IMG/VR virus record: IMGVR_UViG_3300034110_001237
Span: 62,001-126,000 of that record
Length of the DNA: 64,000 bases
Source of the DNA: a virus
Direction: 5' to 3' (one strand)
The translations under genes were made by a program, and so were the position numbers. How positions within the stretch are numbered: the first letter of the stretch is position 1; each line of letters starts with the position of its first letter. Of the stretch, positions 18,122 to 27,180 are shown one piece after another. Below the pieces are notes generated by a model. That model was not told the DNA's origin and made no database searches. It saw only the letters and a program-made list of their open reading frames with translations.

Positions 18122-18406
18122 ATGTTCAGTAAAATTCTTTTTGGTCTTGGTGCTGCTTGGGCTTGGTTCTGGTATAACACCGTAACTCGTTTTCTGGTTG
18201 TCTTGATTCCCACTTACATGATTGCTGTAATCCCCTTTTTCGTTCATGTTGTTAAGGTGCCTCCTTCTGATATGGCGAACTCATTGTCTGCCGTCTATTT
18301 GCTTGTTTTCGGTTGGGCTGTTTACGATAATGATTTTTCTAAACGGCAAAAATACGGCATTCCAGAGAGGGTTTTCTTTAATAAGAAAGCGAAATCTGTA
18401 AAATAA
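18122..18406 (+). CDS. Small membrane protein
   Basis: 94 aa with two hydrophobic segments (about residues 20-42 and 53-70) and a basic C-terminus. Extended -10 TGCTATAAT (18084-18092) is upstream; GAGGAT lies 8 bases before the ATG. Function unknown. Confidence 0.8.
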   Translation: MFSKILFGLGAAWAWFWYNTVTRFLVVLIPTYMIAVIPFFVHVVKVPPSDMANSLSAVYLLVFGWAVYDNDFSKRQKYGIPERVFFNKKAKSVK

Positions 18407-18437
18407 GTTTTATTCATTTAAATTTTGGAGTTTTAAT

Positions 18438-18698
18438 ATGATTTCAGAACCACTTAACTATTATGATGAACAAGTCATTGCGTTGGATTTGACACGGCTC
18501 TATAAGCGAGAACAAGAATTGCTGGCAGAAATGATCCAGAAACAATCTGCTGCAACTTCGATGGTCGAACAAAAACAAATTATACAAGCCTATCGAGAAC
18601 AAGACGATGTGATTAAGTTTTCGGATCGAAAAGAAGAAATCATGCGGCGTCAACATGTGGCTAACGCTCGAAAAGAGGCCGCTAAAAACAAAAGTTAA
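18438..18698 (+). CDS. Small coiled-coil-like protein
   Basis: 86 aa, almost entirely charged helix (residues 15-86, rich in Gln, Glu, Lys). TTGGAG lies before the ATG. Unknown function. Confidence 0.8.
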   Translation: MISEPLNYYDEQVIALDLTRLYKREQELLAEMIQKQSAATSMVEQKQIIQAYREQDDVIKFSDRKEEIMRRQHVANARKEAAKNKS

Positions 18699-18762
18699 TG
18701 ATTGCCTTTTTACATCATTTTTGTTATAATTGTCACATCTTAACCAAAACGAGAATTCCATC

Positions 18763-19137
18763 ATGAAAATTGCACACGTTGTTATTAAAGAAGCTGTCAC
18801 GCATTTTCTGGCTAATCAGCCCATCAATAATCTGATTAGTAAATTGTTTCGTGGTGGCCGACAAGTTCAAGATGATTTCGAAATTTTTAAACAAATTGGC
18901 TTCATGAAATTTGAAAATGGTGTGGGTACCATTCGTATGCATTGGAGCGATGTCATGCCACGTATTCTTGACCAGATTGAAAAACGTGAAGAGTTGGACA
19001 CTACCTTTATCATTGAAGTTAAAGGACTTGAAGCGGAAATCGTGGTAAGTTATGATACGCCTTCGATGTGGTTTAACATTACCTCGACAACATTTGATAA
19101 TCTTTTTGCACTGGCCGTGGAACGGTCAAAGGAGTAA
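18763..19137 (+). CDS. Hypothetical protein
   Basis: 124 aa. The ATG at 18763 was chosen because the -10 box TGTTATAAT (about 18720-18728) lies just upstream of an earlier alternative start that has no ribosome site. Soluble; function unknown. The next gene starts 2 bases after the stop. Confidence 0.75.
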   Translation: MKIAHVVIKEAVTHFLANQPINNLISKLFRGGRQVQDDFEIFKQIGFMKFENGVGTIRMHWSDVMPRILDQIEKREELDTTFIIEVKGLEAEIVVSYDTPSMWFNITSTTFDNLFALAVERSKE

Positions 19138-19139
19138 CT

Positions 19140-19568
19140 ATGGAATTTAGAGAATTTTTAGAAAAAGCCTCAGAAGAAGTATCATTGTTGTCGAACAGCC
19201 AAGTTTTGTATGGCTATGTTTCTTCAGACAATCTATCTTCTATGAGTGATGATGACCTTGAATCGCTGATTTTTGAGCGTTCATGGGTTTCGGGTGGTTC
19301 AACTGGTAAAAGCTGCTGGGGTGGTGAAGCTTATAGCCGATCAGCAGATGCCCCAGAAGACATTACACCTGATGTAGCCAAAGTTTTAATGGCTGTTGGT
19401 AAAGAAAACATCAGTTTTGTTGTTTACATGGCAAAGATTCAACCTTTGGTTCAATCAACTGATTTGTCGGATAATAGTGACTATTATGGTAACTACACCA
19501 CTTATTCGCGTGTTTACATGAATTTGAAAGAGTTGTATGATGTGTTGTATGGCGAGCGTGATGATTAA
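19140..19568 (+). CDS. Paralog pair member A
   Basis: 142 aa acidic protein. It shares with the next gene an EFxEFxxKA start, the block ERSWVSGGSTGKSC (residues 43-56) and a C-terminal YYGNYxxYSRVYxxLKELYD segment. GGAG precedes the ATG. No catalytic motif known to me. Confidence 0.82.
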   Translation: MEFREFLEKASEEVSLLSNSQVLYGYVSSDNLSSMSDDDLESLIFERSWVSGGSTGKSCWGGEAYSRSADAPEDITPDVAKVLMAVGKENISFVVYMAKIQPLVQSTDLSDNSDYYGNYTTYSRVYMNLKELYDVLYGERDD

Positions 19569-19627
19569 TAGCTGACAATCTTAATTATATCCTATGAATC
19601 TAGTGAAGATTATATAAGGAGAAAATT

Positions 19628-20047
19628 ATGATTGAGTTTAAAGAGTTTGTAAAAAAAGCTATTGTGTTTGCGAATGTGTCTGTTGATGTATTGCATTCAC
19701 GCGATTATTCGTTAACCGAATCATGCGTTGAAGCGTTAGATGACAAAGTGCTGGAAACTGCAGTGATTGAAAAAGTATGGGTTTCTGGTGGTGTCTCAGG
19801 TAACGATTGCTATGAGTATTTGAATAGGGATGTAGAGAGTGAAGGTGAACAAGACATCGTTCCAGAGGTTTTGGGCTTGTTGAGAAGTTTAGGTCGTGAT
19901 GACGTTGACAGTTCAGCCATTAGTGCTTTGGTAGAGGCTTACAGCTTCGATGAAGAACCAGATTACTATTTCAACTACTACGAGTATTCAAAAGTGTATG
20001 TCAGCTTGAAAGCGTTGTATGATAAGTTTTTAGCGAAAGCTGTCTAA
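19628..20047 (+). CDS. Paralog pair member B
   Basis: 139 aa, paralog of the gene at 19140 (EKVWVSGGVSGNDC and YYFNYYEYSKVYVSLKALYD). AAGGAG before the ATG. Followed by a terminator. Confidence 0.82.
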   Translation: MIEFKEFVKKAIVFANVSVDVLHSRDYSLTESCVEALDDKVLETAVIEKVWVSGGVSGNDCYEYLNRDVESEGEQDIVPEVLGLLRSLGRDDVDSSAISALVEAYSFDEEPDYYFNYYEYSKVYVSLKALYDKFLAKAV

Positions 20048-20072
20048 TTTATCAATTCAATGTGTTAAAGAA

Positions 20073-20097
20073 AAACCTCATTTCGGTGAGGTTTTTT
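20073..20097 (+). terminator. Intrinsic terminator
   Basis: AACCTCA/TGAGGTT stem then TTTTT. Confidence 0.85.
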
Positions 20098-20172
20098 GTT
20101 GTCTACTGATTTCAATTCTGTTATACTGTTATTATTGACTTAATTTGCTTAGAGAGCAAAGGAGAAAAACAC

Positions 20173-20406
20173 ATGAGTCGTGGTGAATCCACTGAAATGA
20201 TTTCAACAACATTCTATATCGGATGGTTTTATATGAGGGCTGTTCGTGACTATTTGAATGATATCATTGAAAACAAAAAATGGCCGGTTCGCTATGAAGA
20301 ATCTATTAGTTTCTTTGAAAATAAGTTTGTGCTCTATGGCCCACAACGGGATATCATGTATATTCATTACAAAGTCGAAAATTATTTGAAAAATCTTCAA
20401 ATTTAA
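20173..20406 (+). CDS. Hypothetical small protein
   Basis: 77 aa soluble protein; strong AAAGGAG before the ATG and an upstream promoter (TGTTATACTGTTAT region at about 20118). Converges with the - gene at 20426. Confidence 0.78.
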   Translation: MSRGESTEMISTTFYIGWFYMRAVRDYLNDIIENKKWPVRYEESISFFENKFVLYGPQRDIMYIHYKVENYLKNLQI

Positions 20407-20413
20407 ATAAAAA

Positions 20414-20436
20414 AAGGAGTGTTAATCACTCCTTTC
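20414..20436. terminator. Bidirectional terminator
   Basis: GGAGTG (20416-20421) pairs with CACTCC (20427-20432); T run on the + side and A run on the other. It overlaps the end of the - strand gene. Confidence 0.75.
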
Positions 20437-21442
20437 TCTCTTCCATGTTATTATTTTCTTGAATCTCTCTTTGGTCAAATTCATTTTTCTTTTCAATAAG
20501 CATCCCTATCAATGATGATTTTGTTGTTTCTAATTCTTTCATAGCTGCATCAATCCCTTTCGTTTTATAGGTGTTAAGTAGATTTATATCTTCATCTCTT
20601 AATTTAGAAAATTTCTTAAAAATATGCAATCTTGTAAAATCAGCCTTATCACCAAGCTTTTCTTTTAAATACGTTTCATCTTTTATTCCAGAATTCTTAG
20701 AGAACTTATCCATTATTTCAAAAATTTCTTCATTTGTTGTTTTGTTAATGGTCGGATAATGTAGTATAGCCAAAAAGTCAGTATACTTTTTTGAAGATCT
20801 TTCTAAATTTGCAACGCCATCTGGTATTCTTTCAACGCTTAATAGATTAACTTTATTTTTATAGAGTTGTGTTCCATTTTTAGTAAATTGAAGATTTACA
20901 TCATTTACTCTATTTATTATTGAAGCTATTAACAAATTGACTTGTAGGCATAATATTAATGTTATTGAAATGCAAGCTAATGAACTAATGATTATTAGCT
21001 TTATGTTCTTTATTTGCTTTATGTTTATCAATATTGCACTAATTATGGGTATCAGTATAAAATATATATTTACACTTAGCATTTCTTCAATACCATTATT
21101 ATTGATTGTCGAACTTAATGTATAGACACCAATACTTAATAATAGACACAGTGATAGTTGAATTTTTAAAGCACCTGTTATATTTCTAACTATTTCTCCT
21201 TTACCACGATAAAGTGCAATAAATAGCAAATTAATACCAATTAAAATTGTATACATGATCCCATAATAGGTGTCTAAGTTAATTTTCCAGTATTCTTTTG
21301 GAGTGCCTTCAGCATAAATTAATGTGCCAGATATATGATTATAGATACCAGAAGGGTCAAGTAATCCAAAATAGGCAATGATAATGAAAATTATATTTAT
21401 ACACAAAAAAAATAAAGCAACTTTATTATTTATTAATTTCAT
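20426..21442 (-). CDS. Polytopic membrane protein with soluble tail
   Basis: 338 aa. About five membrane segments fill residues 1-180, followed by a charged cytosolic region of about 150 residues. The start overlaps the end of the upstream DUF1643 gene by 17 bases, so the two form one leftward operon. Its composition is even more AT-rich than its neighbours. Family not recognised. Confidence 0.82.
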   Translation of the reverse strand: MKLINNKVALFFLCINIIFIIIAYFGLLDPSGIYNHISGTLIYAEGTPKEYWKINLDTYYGIMYTILIGINLLFIALYRGKGEIVRNITGALKIQLSLCLLLSIGVYTLSSTINNNGIEEMLSVNIYFILIPIISAILINIKQIKNIKLIIISSLACISITLILCLQVNLLIASIINRVNDVNLQFTKNGTQLYKNKVNLLSVERIPDGVANLERSSKKYTDFLAILHYPTINKTTNEEIFEIMDKFSKNSGIKDETYLKEKLGDKADFTRLHIFKKFSKLRDEDINLLNTYKTKGIDAAMKELETTKSSLIGMLIEKKNEFDQREIQENNNMEERKE

Positions 21443-21938
21443 TTTGTTGTCCTAGTTTAAATTCTATGAAAGGTTGATCGCCTTTTATATACAATGGGTG
21501 CTTTGGCATACCAGCCTTGGTAGTTCCTAAACAATACATTTCAACGCCTAATTTATTGAGCATATCGTAAACTTCGACTACTCTCTCCATTTTAGCATTT
21601 CCACCCCACGCACAGATAATTCTTTTATGTTTGCTGAACAAATTCATAAGGTAGGCATCATTATCTATCCCTACTGGGTCATCTGTTAACCATAAGCTTT
21701 TTGGAGTAGGTGAACGAAAGGCATATAAGTTAACCACTTTCAATGAATCATGACCATTGTCTTTAGCAAATTGTATACATCTTCTAATAGTAGGATCATC
21801 AATCATTGAATCAGCGGTACTGGGATTTAGCATACAAAATATGGCTGGGTTGTTTGGGGCTTCTACGAAGCTACGACCTAATTCATAGCGAAATTTTAAA
21901 CATTGACTAATGACGGCTGTTTTCATATTTTCTTTCAT
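21426..21938 (-). CDS. DUF1643 domain protein
   Basis: 170 aa. It carries the family's marks in order: CMLNPSTAD (35-43), DPTIRRC (48-54), VVNLYAFR (68-75) and CAWGGNA (109-115). DUF1643 proteins occur in phages and mobile elements and have no settled function. AGGAG precedes the ATG. First gene of a two-gene - strand operon. Confidence 0.88.
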   Translation of the reverse strand: MKENMKTAVISQCLKFRYELGRSFVEAPNNPAIFCMLNPSTADSMIDDPTIRRCIQFAKDNGHDSLKVVNLYAFRSPTPKSLWLTDDPVGIDNDAYLMNLFSKHKRIICAWGGNAKMERVVEVYDMLNKLGVEMYCLGTTKAGMPKHPLYIKGDQPFIEFKLGQQNEINK

Positions 21939-22151
21939 ATTTATTTTCTCCTTATGCTAAGATATATGACAAACTAAATACTGTCAAACAAAAGCATATT
22001 ATAAAGCAAATACACGATGTAATATTATAAAAACACATAGTTTTTTAATATAAAAATATAACTAATTAAAATCAAAGTATTATATATAAAGTATGATTGA
22101 AATTTTAACGAAAAAGATGTAAAGTTTAAGTCCTTAACAAAGGATTAAATC
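21939..22151. promoter_or_regulatory. Very AT-rich divergent intergenic region
   Basis: About 210 bases between divergent genes, almost only A and T, with candidate -10 boxes in both directions. No gene or stable hairpin is seen. Confidence 0.45.
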
Positions 22152-22661
22152 ATGAAATTCTTTCTGTTGGTCAGTGTTGGAATACTCAGTGTTTTGTTAG
22201 CTACTGCCAATGAGCCATTCAACAGAAAATTACCTTATACTTTGTCTATTACTGACAGTCAAAAACAATTGAATGTCTCTGTTCCCACATCGGTTGGCAC
22301 CATTTCATACTTTTCCACCAATGAAAGCAACGAAATATTGTTAACTCAATGCTTGGCTGGTATTGACGTTATGAATCAAGAACATATCAAACGATTAACC
22401 TATAAAAATAAACAGATCGATGCAGATATTACAGTTTTTGTCATGTCAAAGAATGATGATCGATTTAAAGCAATGGTGGTTTATTCAAAATTAGATGACA
22501 AACCAATTCAAAATAAATCAAAGGAGAATGTCTGTAATTCTTTAAATGGTATTTATTCAACAAAAAAATGGATTGTAGATCTTTCTTTCAACAAAATCAC
22601 ATCAATTACATTGAATGAGAACAATCAGCTATATTTGAAGATAGCAAAATATACTAACTAA
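22152..22661 (+). CDS. Exported paralog 1 of 4
   Basis: 169 aa. Signal peptide residues 1-19 or so (KFFLLVSVGILSVLLATA). The mature domain shares with the three following genes an ITxxxKQLNV start, a Cys in the first third (LTQCLAG) and a second Cys (ENVCNSL), and a closing I-x-L-x-x-x-N-x-L-x-L strand. Likely periplasmic with one disulfide. It is the most divergent of the four, lacking the WAG motif. AAAGGAT precedes the ATG. Confidence 0.82.
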   Translation: MKFFLLVSVGILSVLLATANEPFNRKLPYTLSITDSQKQLNVSVPTSVGTISYFSTNESNEILLTQCLAGIDVMNQEHIKRLTYKNKQIDADITVFVMSKNDDRFKAMVVYSKLDDKPIQNKSKENVCNSLNGIYSTKKWIVDLSFNKITSITLNENNQLYLKIAKYTN

Positions 22662-22720
22662 CTATAATTGTAAACAGTATTTAACTTAGTATACTACTTA
22701 TACAATTAGGAGGATTTATT

Positions 22721-23224
22721 ATGTTTAAAACTTTTCTTGCTGCTACTCTTTTAATCTCATCAGGTTTTGTATATGCAGAAACTATTGCACATGAACCATA
22801 TCTTATTCAATTCAAAGACAAACAAAATAAAATCAATGACGTTATAAGACTTGATGTTGATGGATTCCCATCTTCTGGCGGTGGGATAATGAAAGAAAAG
22901 CATAAAACAACCGACTGTATTCTTGAACCCTATGATTTTGAAATGTATTCCGCCAGTGATTCATTTTCTGGGATAACTGTTCAAACTTTATCCCAAACTA
23001 GAGAGATTTTTCACATTGTTTTTACATTAACGTATACCGAAGATTTTTCTACTGAAAACGCTATTAAATTGAATGATACTTGTACAATTGCTAATAACGT
23101 ATCAAGTACGATTGATGTCCAATGGGCAGGTGATATTCAGTTTGGAGAGAAGAAAACTATTAAACTGCCTAACAATAATGAACTGTATATGGAAGTGTTG
23201 AAAGATTATCCAGAAATAGATTAA
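22721..23224 (+). CDS. Exported paralog 2 of 4
   Basis: 167 aa. Signal peptide ends at VYA (residue 19). Two Cys (TTDCIL and NDTCTI), then VQWAGDIQFGEKKTIKL (residues about 135-151), which recurs in the next two genes. Ribosome site AGGAGG. Role unknown. Confidence 0.85.
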   Translation: MFKTFLAATLLISSGFVYAETIAHEPYLIQFKDKQNKINDVIRLDVDGFPSSGGGIMKEKHKTTDCILEPYDFEMYSASDSFSGITVQTLSQTREIFHIVFTLTYTEDFSTENAIKLNDTCTIANNVSSTIDVQWAGDIQFGEKKTIKLPNNNELYMEVLKDYPEID

Positions 23225-23307
23225 TATTTAATGGTTTAAATATATTTTAATATGATTGTATTAATAATTTAATAGCTTATAATAAACATTTAATTAGGAG
23301 TTTTATT

Positions 23308-23838
23308 ATGCTAAAAACCATATTTATAACAAGTTCTTTACTTATATCATCTATGTCTGCATATGCGGATGTTTCGGCTTACAAAATTGACATCAAAGAG
23401 AAACTTGATGACAGTTCATTTTCAATTACAACACCAATGGGCAGCATTGTTCCGTTCCAAAAAGGTGGTAATCCATTAAAAAATGAAAAGTGTTCTATTG
23501 TCTTGAATGATGGCACCACAAAAACAGAATTTGAAACTAACCAAATAAAGTCAGATAAAAATAATACATTAACTGCATCTGTATATCCTGTTTCTATTGA
23601 TGGCGATAAAGTTAAATTTGTATTGGTGTATAGTAAGCAAGATATGATGACTTCACAAGAAGATCAAGACTTCATGCAGATCGGTGAAAACTGTAAATTC
23701 CATAACTCAGTTGTTCATGCAGTATCTACTGATGTCCATTGGGCAGGTGAAGTAACGTTAGGTAAACATACCACTATTCCAGTATCTTCAAATAATTCTA
23801 TTGATGTACTTATTACAGAAATTAAACCAACTAAATAA
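23308..23838 (+). CDS. Exported paralog 3 of 4
   Basis: 176 aa. Signal peptide ends AYA (residue 20). Cys pair in NEKCSI and GENCKF, a SVYPVSIDGDKVKFVLVYSK block, and VHWAGEVTLGKHTTIPV near the end. AGGAG before the ATG. Very similar to the fourth copy. Confidence 0.85.
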   Translation: MLKTIFITSSLLISSMSAYADVSAYKIDIKEKLDDSSFSITTPMGSIVPFQKGGNPLKNEKCSIVLNDGTTKTEFETNQIKSDKNNTLTASVYPVSIDGDKVKFVLVYSKQDMMTSQEDQDFMQIGENCKFHNSVVHAVSTDVHWAGEVTLGKHTTIPVSSNNSIDVLITEIKPTK

Positions 23839-23865
23839 TAACTCAATCCTTTTTGGAGATTTACA

Positions 23866-24399
23866 ATGTTAAAAAAAATGCTGATTGCAAGCTCATTGAC
23901 ACTTATTTCATTATCAGCTCTTGCTGATGTCGTTTCACCACCAATGTATAATATTGAACTTAGAGAAACTGATGGTGTTGTTGATACCGCTGTCGCTTCA
24001 TTTATCACATTTATTGGCAAGGCAATGCCAATTGAAGTCACACAAGAAAACAAAGACAATTCTACCAATTGTTCACTGACTGTTAAAGATGATATAGGTT
24101 TAACTGTATTGAATATTGAACAGAAAAATAAACTAGGTATTACTGCTACTGTTTACCCGATGTCTATTGATGGTGACAATATCAAATTAATGTTAACGTA
24201 TAGCAAACAAGCTGATATTTCGTCTGATAAAGGAACACTCGTTAATGATAACTGTTATTTTTCTAATGCTGTTTCAACCACCACCAATGTTCAATGGTTA
24301 GGGAATGTTGAGATTAATGAAAAAACAAAAATCCCAGTAGCTGGTAAAACAAACTTAATTGTTCTTATCAAAAAAGTTAATACTAATGATAAAGACTAA
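23866..24399 (+). CDS. Exported paralog 4 of 4
   Basis: 177 aa. Signal peptide ends ALA (residue 20). It shares TVYPMSIDGDNIKLMLTYSK, the Cys pair (STNCSL and NDNCYF) and VQWLGNVEINEKTKIPV with copy 3. TTGGAG before the ATG. The next gene starts inside its 3' end. Confidence 0.85.
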   Translation: MLKKMLIASSLTLISLSALADVVSPPMYNIELRETDGVVDTAVASFITFIGKAMPIEVTQENKDNSTNCSLTVKDDIGLTVLNIEQKNKLGITATVYPMSIDGDNIKLMLTYSKQADISSDKGTLVNDNCYFSNAVSTTTNVQWLGNVEINEKTKIPVAGKTNLIVLIKKVNTNDKD

Positions 24400-25039
24400 T
24401 ATCAATCAATCTGTTAAAAATACCTGTCAACAACTAGGCTTTCCACAAGAATTTGTGGACAGCTTAGATATTGAAGCTGTCTTGGCGGCAGAAAAACAAC
24501 AAAAGACTATTTTAGCCATCAATTCAAATTATTCTGGTTCAATTGACATTCACTCTAAATTGACTGATTCTGTTAACAAGCACAGTATTTGTGTAACATT
24601 TGATAATCCAGTTGATTTTTTAGAAAAACGATCATTATTTAATCAAATACACGAAGATTCATTTTGTTTCTTCAATCTTATTTTTGATAACAACTTCAAG
24701 TTTGTGTCTTTTTCATTACCTTATTGTTTCCATGCTGATCATGTGTATAACGAAATTGAGCATGATTTTGTCATATTTTTCAAATTTGATATTGATAATC
24801 AATTGATAGGCGTTGAGACTCGAGAGTTTAGAGAGAGTGAAGAAATTCCTATGATATCGAAATCAAGTCATCTGTTAATGCCTATTGCTGATGAACTTTT
24901 GTTGGTGGAATTCCTACGTTACAAATACAGTCCAGAAATGATAGAACTCATTCCTGAATTTACCATACCAGCGGCTTATGATTTTACATCTGCAGATCTT
25001 GACCGCCGTATTCAATTAGCTAGAATGATCAAGTTTTAA
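24386..25039 (+). CDS. M-x-x-I signature family, related to the pair at 62-63 kb
   Basis: 217 aa. The C-terminal part has the order LPIADELLLVEFL, a PEMIELIPEF segment, YDFTSADLDRRIQLARMIKF-like end (Phe instead of Ile). The genes at 62189 and 62718 have the same order of blocks. It overlaps the previous gene by 14 bases and has no good ribosome site, so translation may be coupled. Its end overlaps the convergent - gene by 4 bases. Confidence 0.78.
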   Translation: MIKTNINQSVKNTCQQLGFPQEFVDSLDIEAVLAAEKQQKTILAINSNYSGSIDIHSKLTDSVNKHSICVTFDNPVDFLEKRSLFNQIHEDSFCFFNLIFDNNFKFVSFSLPYCFHADHVYNEIEHDFVIFFKFDIDNQLIGVETREFRESEEIPMISKSSHLLMPIADELLLVEFLRYKYSPEMIELIPEFTIPAAYDFTSADLDRRIQLARMIKF

Positions 25040-25725
25040 TAGTCAAACACTTTATCTTGCAATCTGTCAAGAATTGTTATGTCACCCTTGTAATGTTTAT
25101 CAATTACTTGTTTGAAGGCTTCTGTATCCCTGAAAAACAGATGATTTGATGGTTTACACACTTTGACATTCATAGCATCTTCATAACTGTTAGAATGGCT
25201 AAATAGCTTATCATATTCTTTACCACGTTTTGACCATTCTCGTTTAGTCATACCTTCTGGTAAATCTGAGTTATCATAATAGTCGTAACTGATTAAAGGG
25301 ACATTGGCTTTTACATTCTCTATGATTTCTTTGTAAGCAGAATTGTTGTAGATACGATAGAAGGTTTTCTTGCCTTGTGTTTTAAAATAGATATTGGTCG
25401 TTTTGTTTAAAGCACAACTAGATTGAACTTTTGAGGCCAGCTCAATGATGGCATAATAGAATTCATGCAATTCAACTTGCCTACCTTTATATTTTTGATT
25501 GATAATACTGAACAGTAATTGATTTTGATAGGTAGCATACTGCTTTTCAAACACCTCTTGAAGTGATGTTTCGTTTTCAAACAGTATAAAGTCATCAATG
25601 ATCGATTTATAAATAGCCTCTCTGGCGATTTTGTTGGCAATTTCTTCAATTAATTTATTATGGCTATCAATTTCTGCCATTTTATTGGTATTTAGTACAA
25701 AAAAATTATCAATCACTGTTGACAT
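25036..25725 (-). CDS. Hypothetical protein
   Basis: 229 aa, soluble, charged. GAGGG precedes the ATG. Convergent with and overlapping the + gene by 4 bases. Not recognised. Confidence 0.8.
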   Translation of the reverse strand: MSTVIDNFFVLNTNKMAEIDSHNKLIEEIANKIAREAIYKSIIDDFILFENETSLQEVFEKQYATYQNQLLFSIINQKYKGRQVELHEFYYAIIELASKVQSSCALNKTTNIYFKTQGKKTFYRIYNNSAYKEIIENVKANVPLISYDYYDNSDLPEGMTKREWSKRGKEYDKLFSHSNSYEDAMNVKVCKPSNHLFFRDTEAFKQVIDKHYKGDITILDRLQDKVFDY

Positions 25726-25895
25726 AAATTAACCCTCAAATAATCGATTATTTTACTTTATGGATGATAAAAAGTCAATGTTTTATGTTATTTTCATTTT
25801 ATTTCTTTGTTTTTAACTTTTTCATGATTAAAACGTTGCTTTATAGGCTCTATTTTGGTACAATATCGGAAATGAAAACAACGGAGATACACCAC

Positions 25896-27050
25896 ATGTC
25901 AATTTTTCCAACTATTCGCCATATTGACGACATCTTGCCAGCTTTGGTTGGTAAAGATTACATCGGTATCAACAAGCAATCTAACGGTTCGACTGTTATT
26001 TGCTATAACATCAGCAATGCTGAAGGTTTTGCTACGTCTTTTGAAAAAGAGTGTCGTGGTATTACTTTCAACCGCGATGGTAAAATTGTCTCCCGTCCTT
26101 TGCATAAGTTCTTTAACTTGGCAGAGCGTGAAGAAGTCTTGCCACAAAACTTGAATTGGGATGATGTTGTTGCTGTCTTCGATAAAATGGATGGTTCTAT
26201 GATTACGGGTGGTGTATTCCACGGTGAAGTCTTCGTAAAATCTAAAAAATCCTTTGAATCGGATGTGGCTGTCTCTGCTTTGGCTTATGTGAAAGCAAAC
26301 CAGAAATATTACGATTTCATCAAGCATTGTGCTAATGTAGATTTGACACCAGTTTTTGAATATACGTCGCCAAATAACCGGATCGTATTGCGTTACGATG
26401 AAGAAAAAATGACTGTGTTGCATGTTCGTCATAACATCACTGGTTTATACCATACTCCAGATGAAGTGGCAGCATTGGCGAAGTCTTTTGACATTCCAGT
26501 GAACGCACCATTGTTTGGTAAAGGCTTTGATTTGAAAGCATTGTTGGAATCTTTGAATACTGTTGAAGGAATCGAAGGTTATGTCATTCAGTTTAAAAAC
26601 GGCGATATGGTGAAAGTCAAAACTCGCTGGTATGTAAACTTGCACCATGCTGTTACTTTCGTGCGTATCCGTGATATTGCTCGTTTGGTATTGTCGGAAA
26701 AAATTGACGACTACATTGCATTTGTTGCTTTGAATGCACCAGAAGCCGATTTGACTCAAATCCATCATATCAACGACACTATTAAAGGTGAAATTGAAGG
26801 AATCAAGAAAGAAGTTGATACAATTTTGGCTCAGCATCAAGGTGCAGATTTCAAAACGTTGGCAACTACTTACTTGGGGCATCCATACTTCTCTTTCATC
26901 ATGACCACTGCTCGTGGTAAAGAAGTGGATTATTTGGACTACTACGAACGTAACCGTTTGAAAGAAGTTTGGTCTTTGGAGCAAGTGGATTTGGGTGACT
27001 TCACTGGCACCGACGAATCAGACGAAGAAGTTCAAGTAGACGAAGAGTGA
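25896..27050 (+). CDS. RNA ligase, T4 Rnl1 (RnlA) family
   Basis: 384 aa, close to the 374 aa of T4 Rnl1. Motif I FDKMDGSM with adenylated Lys97; the conserved ECRGITF (52-58) and KFFNLAE (71-77) of this family precede it. Motif III PVFEYTSPNNRIVL (152-165), IV EGIEGYVI (224-231), V VKVKTRWY (239-246). The last 20 residues are strongly acidic. It would join broken tRNA ends, as T4 Rnl1 does after anticodon cleavage. No polynucleotide kinase-phosphatase partner is seen in the window. The start was placed after GGAG; a longer frame upstream overlaps the promoter (ACAATAT about 25860). Confidence 0.93.
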   Translation: MSIFPTIRHIDDILPALVGKDYIGINKQSNGSTVICYNISNAEGFATSFEKECRGITFNRDGKIVSRPLHKFFNLAEREEVLPQNLNWDDVVAVFDKMDGSMITGGVFHGEVFVKSKKSFESDVAVSALAYVKANQKYYDFIKHCANVDLTPVFEYTSPNNRIVLRYDEEKMTVLHVRHNITGLYHTPDEVAALAKSFDIPVNAPLFGKGFDLKALLESLNTVEGIEGYVIQFKNGDMVKVKTRWYVNLHHAVTFVRIRDIARLVLSEKIDDYIAFVALNAPEADLTQIHHINDTIKGEIEGIKKEVDTILAQHQGADFKTLATTYLGHPYFSFIMTTARGKEVDYLDYYERNRLKEVWSLEQVDLGDFTGTDESDEEVQVDEE

Positions 27051-27069
27051 TACACTGTAACATCATAAA

Positions 27070-27094
27070 AAGGCGGCTATGTCGCCTTTTTTGT
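27070..27094 (+). terminator. Intrinsic terminator
   Basis: AGGCGGC/GTCGCCT stem with TTTTTT, after the Rnl1 gene. Confidence 0.9.
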
Positions 27095-27180
27095 TTAACC
27101 AGTTTTAACATTTAAGAATATTTTCATTGACTTAATATATATAAAATAGTATAATTAATCAAATCCTACGGAGTTATGTG

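Noticed and set aside
25764-25895. A 44-residue hydrophobic N-terminal extension of the Rnl1-type ligase
   Set aside because: It would overlap the promoter and has no ribosome site; known Rnl1 proteins start at the chosen Met.
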